A DNA stretch of 64,000 nt. Origin: [Leptolyngbya] sp. JSC-1. GTDB lineage: Bacteria; Cyanobacteriota; Cyanobacteriia; Elainellales; Elainellaceae. The stretch is taken from contig KL662191.1 in the NCBI GenBank assembly GCA_000733415.1, positions 3,300,945-3,364,944 on the forward strand. Direction: 5' to 3'. This document shows positions 18,155-26,331 of the stretch, one piece after another. Every line of letters starts with the position of its first letter. Within the stretch, counting starts at the first letter, position 1. The notes below the pieces were generated by a model. It was given only the letters and a program-made list of their open reading frames with translations. It had not been told where the DNA came from and made no database searches. The translations under genes were made by a program, and so were the position numbers.

Positions 18155-18820
18155 TTGGGAGGAACATTACTAACCCGAGCGCTTTATAGTCAACACCCTC
18201 ACCCCTCACCCCTCACCCCTCACCCCTCACCCCTCACTCCTTACCGATCGTTTCGCTCCTACTTTGAACTGCCCAATGATACAGATGAAGTGATTGCAGA
18301 GTTTGGCTATACCCTGCAACAAGTCCGATTACCACTTCCCAAAACCAATCGCCCCCTACCCGGCTTGCCAGAATTTCAGCAACAGCTTGAAGATACCCTT
18401 CCCTTTGTGCGGCTTACTAGTGAAGCAGCAAAGCGTGAAATTCTTGTAGCACCCATCTTAGCGCGGGTTGCAGTACTCTCTCAGCAGGTTCTCCGGATTG
18501 AGTATCCCTTGAAAGTGAATCATCAGCTTCAGGGCAACCTAGATTACCTGATCCGAGCAAATTACAGCTTAGTTGTCGTGGAGGCAAAACGCGATGATCT
18601 GGCGCGGGGATTCACCTAACTGGCCGTTGAAATGATTGCACTAGCAATGCTGGATGATGCTCCCACTCCGATTTATGGCGCTGTCACAATTGGCAATGTC
18701 TGGATGTTTGGACTGTTGAACAGTACGACTCATACTATTACACAGGATATTACATCTTACACCATACCAGATGATGTGGTAGACCTAATCAAGATTTTGG
18801 TTGGAATTTTAGAAGAATAA
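18155..18820 (+). pseudogene. PD-(D/E)XK nuclease-like gene with premature stop
   Basis: Reading from FRSYFELPNDTDEV onward, the frame encodes a restriction-endonuclease-fold protein with GNLDYLI...LVVVEAKRDD (the D...E-x-K active-site pattern). TAA at 18617-18619 interrupts RGFT-stop-LAVEMIAL. The same frame then continues for 66 codons to 18820, so one CAA-to-TAA change explains the break. The N-terminus is also abnormal: only a TTG start exists, and the first residues are encoded by the heptanucleotide array at 18195-18236. Relatives are common small cyanobacterial proteins of unknown role. Reinitiation at the ATG at 18632 would give only a fragment without the active site. Confidence 0.7.
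18195..18236 (+). repeat. Heptanucleotide tandem repeat (CCCCTCA)x5-6
   Basis: Five perfect CCCCTCA units follow one imperfect unit. This is a short tandemly repeated sequence of the kind frequent in filamentous cyanobacteria. It lies at the 5' end of the disrupted nuclease-like gene. Confidence 0.95.
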
Positions 18821-18823
18821 TAA

Positions 18824-18937
18824 ATGGTAACGATTCGAAATATTGTACAAAAGCTGATTGAGAGGCTTCAACCTCAACAAAGCTTTGTAGAGTACCCTGG
18901 TAATATCAGGGTAATTCCTGTCTGGTATTTACTGTAG
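18824..18937 (+). CDS. Small ORF of 37 codons, unknown
   Basis: An ATG-initiated frame encodes a short protein beginning MVTIRNIVQKLIERLQ. It follows the disrupted nuclease gene by 3 bp and may be a remnant of a longer gene or a spurious frame. No function can be assigned. Confidence 0.25.
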   Translation: MVTIRNIVQKLIERLQPQQSFVEYPGNIRVIPVWYLL

Positions 18938-18961
18938 GCCAATTTTGAATCTGCAATCGGT

Positions 18962-19573
18962 GTGTTTATGGCTATAGCTGATTGTAAGGATGTTGCGCAA
19001 TACTTCATCGTTAGAGCATATGAGGATGGCAGAGAAGCTTTAATGACTAATATGAAGCTTCAGAGGCTTTTGTACTATGCTCAGAGTCTTCACCTCGCCC
19101 TCTATGGTGAGCCGCTGTTTGATGATGAAATTCAGGCGTGGCGTTATGGTCCAGTTTGCCCACCTGCCTATAGACTCTGCCTATAGACTCTACAGTGATT
19201 TTGAAGCCAAGCAGTTGCCGGTCCCTCCTAAGACATTGTGAACAGAATTCCGAGCGAAGCGCAAAAGCTACTGGAGGAAACCTGGCTATTTTTTGGTCAG
19301 TATCACGCCTACTACCTCAGTGATATGACCCATTTAGAATTTCCTTGGAAAAAGGCTCGCAAGGACTTACCTCCAGAAGCCGCCTCTACAGAACCCATCC
19401 TTTTAGAGGATATGAGACTGTTGGTCGAGGAAAAACTGGAGGAGATCGAGTGCGAACACCCAGCCTATGAACCGGTCATGATCCAGATTCTTCAGGACGC
19501 TTTCAGTGAAGAACCCACCAAGACGGTGAATCGAGGAGAGGTACGTGGTTGGCTCGAATCGCTTTTCACTTGA
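18962..19573 (+). pseudogene. Panacea-domain (DUF4065/SocA-like) antitoxin, frameshifted
   Basis: The first part encodes the N-half of a Panacea domain (VAQYFIVRAYEDG, KLQRLLYYAQSLHLALYGEPLF, WRYGPV). The C-half (LLEETWLFFGQYHAYYLSDMTHLEFPWKKARK) continues from about 19240. Between them a perfect 13-bp tandem duplication (19164-19189) shifts the frame and causes a stop at 19184. Removing one copy restores YRLYSDFEAKQLP, but a second lesion equivalent to a 1-bp loss near 19235 is needed to rejoin the C-half. Panacea proteins neutralise diverse toxins encoded next to them. The intact toxin-like gene overlaps the end by 29 bp. The gene starts at GTG 18962 or ATG 18968. Confidence 0.75.
19164..19189 (+). 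repeat. 13-bp tandem duplication inside the antitoxin
   Basis: CTGCCTATAGACT occurs twice head to tail. The extra copy adds 13 bp and introduces the TAG at 19184-19186. Confidence 0.95.
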
Positions 19574-19913
19574 AGAAACTGACAACGTTAAGCGGTCCTT
19601 CAAAAAGCTCAGCAAGGTCCACAGAGCTGCACTTATGGATGCAGTTGCAAATATTTTAGAAGAATTACTTGATCATCCCTATCCCTCCAATTCTCGTGAA
19701 GAGCCGCTACCGGGCAAGGTAAGACTACCTGAAGGTTGGACATTCCATAAAATTGCTTTCAAAATTGCTCAAGGGGCTTCTGGACAAATTAGGCCGATGT
19801 ACTTAGTGAATGAAGAAACTAGGAGAATTAGACCTCTGTGGATTTACAGCCATGAGCAGTTTAAAGGTCATCCTTCTGATAAAGACATAAGAAGTGTAAT
19901 TCAAGAAGCATGA
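19545..19913 (+). CDS. RelE/ParE-like toxin partner of the broken Panacea antitoxin
   Basis: A 122-residue protein starts at GTG 19545, four bases after a strong AGGAGAG, and overlaps the antitoxin by 29 bp as in translationally coupled toxin-antitoxin pairs. An N-terminal helix pair (VKRSFKKLSKVHRAALMDAVANILEEL) precedes beta strands ending PLWIYSHEQFKGHPSDKDI, a layout like RelE-superfamily mRNA interferases. The family call is moderate, with position and size giving most of the support. Because the antitoxin frame is broken, the toxin is probably inactive, weakly expressed or neutralised from elsewhere. Confidence 0.55.
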   Translation: MVGSNRFSLEETDNVKRSFKKLSKVHRAALMDAVANILEELLDHPYPSNSREEPLPGKVRLPEGWTFHKIAFKIAQGASGQIRPMYLVNEETRRIRPLWIYSHEQFKGHPSDKDIRSVIQEA

Positions 19914-20317
19914 GATTTCTGAGGCAGCCACTAGATCAGCAGAATCCCATCTCCACAGGCAGTGATTGGGCTATCCTACGCACCCTTCACTTCAGCCTGC
20001 TGCTGATCGAAGTGTTCTGCATCAGTACTCAAAACTGGTGTCATTCACTTGTAGGGTTAAAACCCACTAAGCTTGACCTGCTGCCGCGCCACACTGTTGC
20101 GATGGGAAATGAAAGTGAGTTGGATGGCAGTTCAAGTTGATAGTCATGATTTTAAATCATGGAAAAACCGACCCCATATAGAAATTGTGACTACGGGAGC
20201 CATCCCCTATCTCTCAATTGCCTGAACAGGGGAGAATTATTCAATTTTGCTTGGTTTTATTTGCTTGGTTTTAGGGAAGCAGTTAGGGAAGCCATTTTTC
20301 CCAAACCCTGAAATCAG
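19914..20317. other. Intergenic region with tandem duplications
   Basis: About 400 bp without a convincing gene. It contains a perfect 14-bp tandem duplication TTTGCTTGGTTTTA (20246-20273) and a 12-bp-period near-duplication TTAGGGAAGC just after it. Confidence 0.6.
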
Positions 20318-20391
20318 GGCGAACGATGGGACTCGAACCCACGAATGGCGGAACCACAATCCGCTGCCTTAACCTCTTGGCTACGCTCGCC
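20318..20391 (-). tRNA. tRNA-His (GTG)
   Basis: The minus strand folds into a complete cloverleaf. The anticodon stem GCGGA/TCCGC encloses TTGTGGT (anticodon GTG), and the T arm is GTGGG-TTCGAGT-CCCAT. The acceptor stem GCGAGCG/CGTTCGC is preceded by an encoded G-1 that can pair with C73, the histidine identity element. CCA is not encoded. Confidence 0.97.
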
Positions 20392-20668
20392 ATTGCACCC
20401 CCTATTATAACACTCCTGACTGACTTGAACCAGGTTGCCAGAGCAATTTTTTCAACTGCTGCTAGCTGACCCGATTCCGTAAACTCGGTTTGTTAGCCTG
20501 TTGTTAGAGACGAATTAGAGAAAAGAACCAGGAGGCAAACAGTGGAGCTTTTGCATAGTTTCTTGGCACAGTTGAGGACTCTTTGACTGCATAGGCAACT
20601 GTCGCTGATTTTCTATTTCAATCCATATCGATTCTATTTAAGGCTGTATTGTTTGACTGGGCGAGGCT

Positions 20669-21076
20669 ATGAAAAAAACTAAGATTGGATGGTATGTAGC
20701 AGCAATAGCGTTAGTCGGCATCGGCGCAGCAATGGCTGTCACCAATCCAGATCAGGAACGCTATAACCAGTACGCAGCTCAGCGGTTGAGCCAGCATCTG
20801 CAAGAAGAAGAATGCGTCAAGCTGGATGATGCGGTACGCGAGCTGTGCAAACTTTTGGAACGGGAACAAGGGCAAGCGCTGTTAAATCGCCTGATTGCCG
20901 ACAACACCGAGCGCCAAGACTTTCTGTTGTGGAGCACCTATACCACCAACCTTTCGACGCAGAATCTGCTGCCATCATTTTTAAGCAATTTGCTATCAGT
21001 ACCGACCCTCTCGTATCGAGCTGAAACCGTTGGCCTCTTCGGTCAGTTTCAGACCTATCGGATTGAGCGGGAATAG
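20669..21076 (+). CDS. DUF4359 family protein
   Basis: A 135-residue protein with one N-terminal hydrophobic segment (about 6-24, signal peptide or anchor) followed by NPDQERYNQYAAQRL and a C-terminal beta-rich part (NLLSVPTLSYRAETVGLFGQFQTYRI). This layout matches DUF4359, a cyanobacterial family of unknown function, probably exposed outside the plasma membrane. GAGG precedes the ATG closely. It is convergent with lnt. Confidence 0.75.
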   Translation: MKKTKIGWYVAAIALVGIGAAMAVTNPDQERYNQYAAQRLSQHLQEEECVKLDDAVRELCKLLEREQGQALLNRLIADNTERQDFLLWSTYTTNLSTQNLLPSFLSNLLSVPTLSYRAETVGLFGQFQTYRIERE

Positions 21077-21124
21077 GTAGGAGCAGGAGTCAGGAGCAGA
21101 AGCCGGGATGTGATTGATCCAGGT

Positions 21125-22732
21125 TCAATTGCGTCGCAGTGCTCTGATGATCCAAATTGCGCTGCTGAGTCCTAGCAGTCCAGGGGTTAACCAGTCGCCC
21201 CAGCGCACGTAGAAGGTGTGGGTTTGGCGACGGTAGATGGTGTGGGCGTGGATTTCAAAACTGCGGAAGCGAGACAGCCATGCGGTGTGTCCGTGGGGAT
21301 CGACAATGCCTGATAAACCAGTGTTGGTCGCTCGCACCGCCCAGCGGTTGGTTTCAACTGCCCGCATCACATCCTGAGCATGGTGTTGGGCCATCATAGC
21401 GCGACCGTAGGGATCGTTGTTGGAGGCTGTGAGAATAAAGCTACCGCCGCTAGCTGCCTGATGCCGAAACAGGTCTGGAAAGGCCGATTCGTAGCAAATT
21501 CCGGCAATGGCCTGACCGAAGGGGGTTTGCAGACGTTGATCTACCTCTCCAGGTAGCATCGAAGCTCCCACCGGCGAGAGTCGGTTAATCAAGCCACCCA
21601 GCACCGATTCAAACGGAATATATTCCCCCAGCGGCACGAGCTTGACTTTGTCGTAGCGCCCAACTAGTTCCCCTGTAGCGCTAATGCTAAACAAGGTTTG
21701 GGTAACTCTGCCCTGCCGCAGGCCGACCGTGCCAATCCAAGCTGGTACACCGTTTTCTACAATTGCCCGATAAAGCGGATTGTCATCAGGTTGTTGAATC
21801 CAGAGCCACGGCATTGCGCCTTCGGGAGTGAGTACAGCATCGACACCTTCCGCGACCAAACGCTCGTAACCTTTGACGTAATTCTCTAACGATAAGCGCA
21901 GACCTTGCTCAAACAGCTTGATCCGGGTTGGAATATTACCCTGCACAATTCCTACCTTGAGGGCTGAATCGGTGGCATCGGCCAGCGGTTGACTGTAGAG
22001 CAGAAATCCAACTAAATGCAAGCCTAATAGCAGCGCTAGTCCTGTGATTAGTAAGCGCCGAACTGCTAAAACTACCTGCCGCTGCCATTGCAGCCACGCT
22101 TCTGCCAAGATGCCGTTAAACGCCAAAATCACCGCCGTTACGGTGAGTGGGCCGGAGAGCTGTCCTAGATGTAAAATCGCCAAATTATGGGGACTCTGGG
22201 TGTAGGAAAGCGAAGTCCAGTACAGCACACCTCGGCCCCACAGCGCTTCTAGGCCACACCAGAGGGCAACGCCCAATAAAATCCGAAACCAAACCGTACA
22301 GTCCGTCCGTGATTTGCCGGCGATTCCCGTCAAGCGTCGCAGTAGCCAAGCCCATAGCACCACTAAAAGAGCACCCCAGAGGGTAATAAAGGCCCAGCAG
22401 AATCCGGTAATAGCCAAACTGGCCAACCAGGGGACGCCCATCCAGGTGAGGGGATGCAGGTCGCGAATCCAGGAAAGGGCCAGCCCGTGGTAGCCAATGC
22501 CCCAAACTAAGGCCGCCAGCAGTGGAGTTGCAGAGTGGTATACCAGTACCCAGAGTGGCGCTAGGGCGATCCAAGCTAGAAACCAAGCATTGCCAGGAGC
22601 TGGAGCCAGCCCCATGCCCACACCGCTACCAAAGGCCAGCAGCAGTAAGGTAGAGCGAGACAACCTGAGTGGAAAATCAGCAGTTGGGCTAGGCTTAATG
22701 ATAGGTACTTGTGAATCTGCGGGGGGTGGCAT
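21125..22732 (-). CDS. lnt: Apolipoprotein N-acyltransferase
   Basis: Lnt adds the third acyl chain to the N-terminal Cys of lipoproteins in the plasma membrane. The 535-residue product has about seven or eight N-terminal transmembrane helices (residues 25-245) and a periplasmic nitrilase-like domain. The catalytic triad is present: Glu304 (TPEGAMPW), Lys362 (YDKVKLVPLGEY) and Cys413 (GICYESAFPD), corresponding to E267, K335 and C387 of E. coli. The start at 22732 lacks an obvious ribosome binding site. It is divergent from the beta-lactamase-fold gene at 22890. Confidence 0.95.
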   Translation of the reverse strand: MPPPADSQVPIIKPSPTADFPLRLSRSTLLLLAFGSGVGMGLAPAPGNAWFLAWIALAPLWVLVYHSATPLLAALVWGIGYHGLALSWIRDLHPLTWMGVPWLASLAITGFCWAFITLWGALLVVLWAWLLRRLTGIAGKSRTDCTVWFRILLGVALWCGLEALWGRGVLYWTSLSYTQSPHNLAILHLGQLSGPLTVTAVILAFNGILAEAWLQWQRQVVLAVRRLLITGLALLLGLHLVGFLLYSQPLADATDSALKVGIVQGNIPTRIKLFEQGLRLSLENYVKGYERLVAEGVDAVLTPEGAMPWLWIQQPDDNPLYRAIVENGVPAWIGTVGLRQGRVTQTLFSISATGELVGRYDKVKLVPLGEYIPFESVLGGLINRLSPVGASMLPGEVDQRLQTPFGQAIAGICYESAFPDLFRHQAASGGSFILTASNNDPYGRAMMAQHHAQDVMRAVETNRWAVRATNTGLSGIVDPHGHTAWLSRFRSFEIHAHTIYRRQTHTFYVRWGDWLTPGLLGLSSAIWIIRALRRN

Positions 22733-22889
22733 ACCCAGAAAATCCTGTCACTGTTGCCCAGCATAAGGGATTTTGCAGCCTGGTTGAGTCCATCCTGAGG
22801 TCATGCTTTCTACTTAACCCCGCAGGAGGGTTGAAATTGAGAAACTCCAGCGATTCCGATAGGCTCTTAAGAGAGACAGCAGCAACGGT

Positions 22890-24146
22890 ATGGCACGCCC
22901 TCGATTAAATTCGATGTTTAGTATTGGTTTGGCTGCGCTGGTGGTGAGTTCCGGGTGCCGCAGTGGTTCGGTGGCCACTCCCTTAGAGCGAGGCATTGCA
23001 ACGCGCTTACAGGACTGGTTTGCCGATTCTAAACCCGCTTTTCAACCGGCCCTGTTTTCTCTAGAAACCGAAAGCGAGTTACATACAGCACTAGAGCGCT
23101 CGGCTAAAGCTGCTGAGCTACCAGGAGCTGTTTTGGTCGTTTCTGCGGCTCAGCAAACCTGGATGGGCGCAACGGGCCAAGCGAATCTGGAAAAACAAGT
23201 TGCTATGCAGCCAACCGAACGCTTCCGACTTGGTCGTTTGAGTGAGATGTTTCTGGCAGTGGTCTGCTTGCAGCTTCACGAAGAGGGCGTGCTGAACCTA
23301 GATGACCGACTCAGCGACTGGTTGCCTGCCGAACTGGATCAGCAGATTCCCCAAAGCCGCTCAATTACGATTCGGCAATTGCTCAACCACACCAGTGGTC
23401 TGCCTGATCTCGAAGCTGATTCATTCGGGCAAGCTGTAGCAGCCGACCCCGCCTATCGCTGGCGTATCCCTGAACTGCTCGACTTCATGCCCGACCGCGA
23501 ATCGGGCAAACCCAGAGGAAGCTTCTCCTATTCCACGGCTAATTACCTGCTGCTGCAATTGATCCTGGAGCAAGCAACAGGCAGTTCCCTGACCGAGGTG
23601 CTGCAAAGCCGCATCATCAAGCCGCTTGAGCTGAAAAATACGTTTGTGGAGTTCAGCTCTAAGCAACCCTTTGCCCAAGGCTATCAGGACTGGAATCGGG
23701 ATGGCACTGCTGAAAATGTCACCCAGCCACTGCTCAATACTGGTCTGGGACTTGGAGGCAATGCCCTGATCTCGAATGGTCCAGACTTAATTCGCTTCTT
23801 GCAGGCCCTGTTCTTTGAAAATACCTTGTTAGAACTAAGCTCTCGCGACAAAATGTTGGTCTTAACGGAAATGAACAGCGGCAGCTATAGCCTTGGCATT
23901 TCCCACGTCATGACCCGCTGGGGCGAAATTTGGGGACAGATTGACAACACAACTGGCTTTTCGTCAGCCGTACTCTACTTACCCATCCATGATCTGATAC
24001 TCGTCACCTGGACTAACAGCGGTGATTTGTCTGAGCGAGGGCCAGGACCTAAAAAGAACCAGGCCTCTGAGTTAGCAGAGGCTATCCTTGATATCATTTT
24101 AGGGCACCCTCCCCGCTTCTTTAGCAGGCAGGGAGGGCGCTGGTAG
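22890..24146 (+). CDS. Beta-lactamase-fold protein lacking catalytic residues
   Basis: This 418-residue protein aligns along the class C beta-lactamase/PBP4* fold (LLNHTSGLPDLE near 165, FSYSTANYLLLQLILEQATG near 212, GLGLGGNALISNGPDLIRFLQ). The SxxK motif that should follow FRLG reads R116-L-S-E119, replacing both the nucleophile and the Lys. The second motif is Y214-S-T rather than Y-x-N, and no clear H/K-T-G box is found. It is therefore probably a pseudo-enzyme or binding protein. The N-terminal 23 residues look like an export signal with a poor lipobox (VVSSGC). Confidence 0.8.
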   Translation: MARPRLNSMFSIGLAALVVSSGCRSGSVATPLERGIATRLQDWFADSKPAFQPALFSLETESELHTALERSAKAAELPGAVLVVSAAQQTWMGATGQANLEKQVAMQPTERFRLGRLSEMFLAVVCLQLHEEGVLNLDDRLSDWLPAELDQQIPQSRSITIRQLLNHTSGLPDLEADSFGQAVAADPAYRWRIPELLDFMPDRESGKPRGSFSYSTANYLLLQLILEQATGSSLTEVLQSRIIKPLELKNTFVEFSSKQPFAQGYQDWNRDGTAENVTQPLLNTGLGLGGNALISNGPDLIRFLQALFFENTLLELSSRDKMLVLTEMNSGSYSLGISHVMTRWGEIWGQIDNTTGFSSAVLYLPIHDLILVTWTNSGDLSERGPGPKKNQASELAEAILDIILGHPPRFFSRQGGRW

Positions 24147-24178
24147 GTGCTACCGTTACGCAGCTCAACCACCAGCAT

Positions 24179-25612
24179 CTAGTCAATGGGCGGCTCAATC
24201 CAAATCACTGTATCAGTAACGTTCTTTTCCTGAAGTGGACTGGCATCAGGTGGGGATTCTGGAGCTGGCGGCTCGACGGCTGGGGTCGAAATAGACTGTT
24301 GAATCGTGATAATCGTGACGACGGTATCGGTGACGCTTGATGGTGGATTACAGGCTGAATTCACAGGTGGTTCAGCAGCTGGATCATCAGTGGATTGAGG
24401 TGATGGTTGCAGCTTTGCCTGGGGTTGGGATGGCGGTTCCGCTGGCTGGTCAGCGATCAGTTGAGTATCTAACGATTCGAGGATTTGAGGCTGAATTTTG
24501 GTTGGATCTGCCTCACGTTGGTCACTCCCAGTTCCAGCTTGAGACAACTCCTCAGGAATAACATCGGCTGGCAGAGTTTCTGACGGTACAGGTTGTGAAT
24601 CTTGGGATTGGCTGTCCTCTAGTTCTGGTACAACCGGTTGCGGCTCCTCGACTGGATTTGCTGCCAGCGAGGGCGCGTCTGCGTCTAGTTGTGCCGAGGT
24701 GGGCTGATGCGGTTTGGACTGACTCTCCTGCAACGTTGCTTCCGCCTCAATTGATTGCAGAGGGAGTGATTGCAGAGGGACTGATTGCAGGGAGGCGGGC
24801 TGTGCTGCATCGCCCGAAGGCGGTTCTTGACTAGGGACATCTGGTGAGACAGGCTCTGGGGTAACAGCTGGCGTTCCTGTTTCTTTAGCCAATTCTGGAA
24901 CTGATTCTGCGACCGATTCTGCAACGGCATTGGCCTTTTCCGGCTTTAGCCTGGGAGTCAGGGGCGGGAGAATTTGCTTGACCTGAAACCCAATCATCGT
25001 AAAGTCTCTAGCAATATCCTTGACTGGATAGGGGTCTGTAGCAACCAATAGCCGATCGGAAGTCAGCAGCACGGGCAGCACACTTGCTGGCACTTGCAGA
25101 AACAGATTCGTGAGCAGAAAGCTAGTAGCTGCTAAGATCAACCCACCGAAACTGCCAGCGGGCAACAGCGTAGCCTTGATCACCACCAGCGGCACCCATT
25201 GGTTGAGCTGCCACAAAATCGCCAGGGCCGCAATCGCCACGCTAACCGCGATGATTTTCCCCAGTAGAGTCTTGAATCGACCTAGAATCCGTCGTTGGGT
25301 TTCAGTTAGTTGACTGGGTTTGAGCGCCAGAAAAACTAAGCTAAAAATATTGAAAGGCCGCTGCCACTGCATCCAAAATACCGGCCCGATGCCAATAACC
25401 GCTACCAGCAAAAATACCAGTCCTGCTGGTAGGCTAGTTTCAGCCGCTTTCAAACCCAACAAACACAGCTCCAGGAAAATGGGCACTGCCGCAATCCCTG
25501 CCAAATGTACCCAGAGATATGGCTCTGACCTTGTTGACTGTATGACCGACTGCATGACCTTCTCCCAGACAGCACTATAGCCATCGTAATACTGCACGGA
25601 AACTTGGCCCAC
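24179..25612 (-). CDS. Low-complexity-tail membrane protein
   Basis: A 477-residue protein with four hydrophobic helices in the first 185 residues (about 33-53, 62-80, 117-136 and 150-180). A short conserved-looking segment follows (LLVATDPYPVKDIARDFTMIGFQVKQILPPLTP), then about 260 residues rich in Pro, Glu, Gln, Ser and Ala. The tail contains slipped repeats such as LQSVPLQSLPLQS, encoded by 15-bp units at 24740-24790. This matches a cyanobacterial family known by this descriptive name with no assigned function. It is convergent with the beta-lactamase-fold gene, 32 bp apart. Confidence 0.65.
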   Translation of the reverse strand: MGQVSVQYYDGYSAVWEKVMQSVIQSTRSEPYLWVHLAGIAAVPIFLELCLLGLKAAETSLPAGLVFLLVAVIGIGPVFWMQWQRPFNIFSLVFLALKPSQLTETQRRILGRFKTLLGKIIAVSVAIAALAILWQLNQWVPLVVIKATLLPAGSFGGLILAATSFLLTNLFLQVPASVLPVLLTSDRLLVATDPYPVKDIARDFTMIGFQVKQILPPLTPRLKPEKANAVAESVAESVPELAKETGTPAVTPEPVSPDVPSQEPPSGDAAQPASLQSVPLQSLPLQSIEAEATLQESQSKPHQPTSAQLDADAPSLAANPVEEPQPVVPELEDSQSQDSQPVPSETLPADVIPEELSQAGTGSDQREADPTKIQPQILESLDTQLIADQPAEPPSQPQAKLQPSPQSTDDPAAEPPVNSACNPPSSVTDTVVTIITIQQSISTPAVEPPAPESPPDASPLQEKNVTDTVIWIEPPID

Positions 25613-26331
25613 GCCTGTTCACGTTTTGTAGAAGGAAACCTAAACCGCTGCCAGGATCAAATGCTAGGAGAACAGGCAAGCCTGCTTATAGATACTTATA
25701 AGGTACTTTGAATTGAAAAATCACCTCAAAGCAGGAAGGAAGTAGGAATTTCCGTGATTATTCTGAAGAGGTAAGGGATGTAGGTGTTACACTGATCTTG
25801 TCCATCACTTCCATTAAGGTTTTACGGCGTTGAAACACTTTTCATTGACTGGACACCCCTGGCTTTCCATGTGGTATCTGGAGATGAAACTACAGCGTAG
25901 GCGCTTCGCCGATCCTGCGCTCTCCTGGGCAGATCGTTGTGAAGGACCCAGTATGCGCTGATCGATCTGTAACTGTAGGTTTGCAGGTGGTTTGAGTTTT
26001 CTGAGCAACCGGCCTCTCTAAGCAGGCAACCTCGCAAACTCGGTCGATCAGGTGCTCTGTGTACCAGAGTTTTTTCCAACTGAATTGGGATGGGGATAGG
26101 TTGCCTGCAGGCAATTGGCCCCAAACTTTGCTGGCTGTACGAGCAGAAAGTGATTGATTTCAGCCTTGATTCGGTGCTGTGGTTGCTTGAAACCCTACAG
26201 CTTGAAATCGTGCGGTTTGAGATCGTTTAGCTTTGGGCTGGCATCAGGATGGCCATTCTCATGCCCATTCATCATCACTCATGACTTACTGGTTCGTTCC
26301 GTATGTTTTTCAACCATTTAGGAGAGCAATC
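25613..26331. other. Long intergenic region, no supported gene
   Basis: About 720 bp. Short minus-strand frames overlap one another, have biased composition, and look spurious. A 14-bp palindrome (TTGCCTGCAGGCAA, 26101-26114) and an AGGAGAG ribosome binding site immediately before 26332 are the only sites noted. Confidence 0.5.

Noticed and set aside
18195..18236. CRISPR-like direct repeats
   Set aside because: The units are 7 bp and contiguous without spacers, so this is a simple tandem repeat, not a CRISPR array.
19910..20140. 76-codon plus-strand frame after the toxin gene
   Set aside because: It has low-quality composition and no ribosome binding site distinct from the toxin's stop codon. 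It is most likely spurious.
25814..26124. Overlapping minus-strand frames upstream of the deoxyhypusine-synthase-like gene
   Set aside because: Several frames overlap one another, none has a ribosome binding site, and their compositions are inconsistent with a protein.
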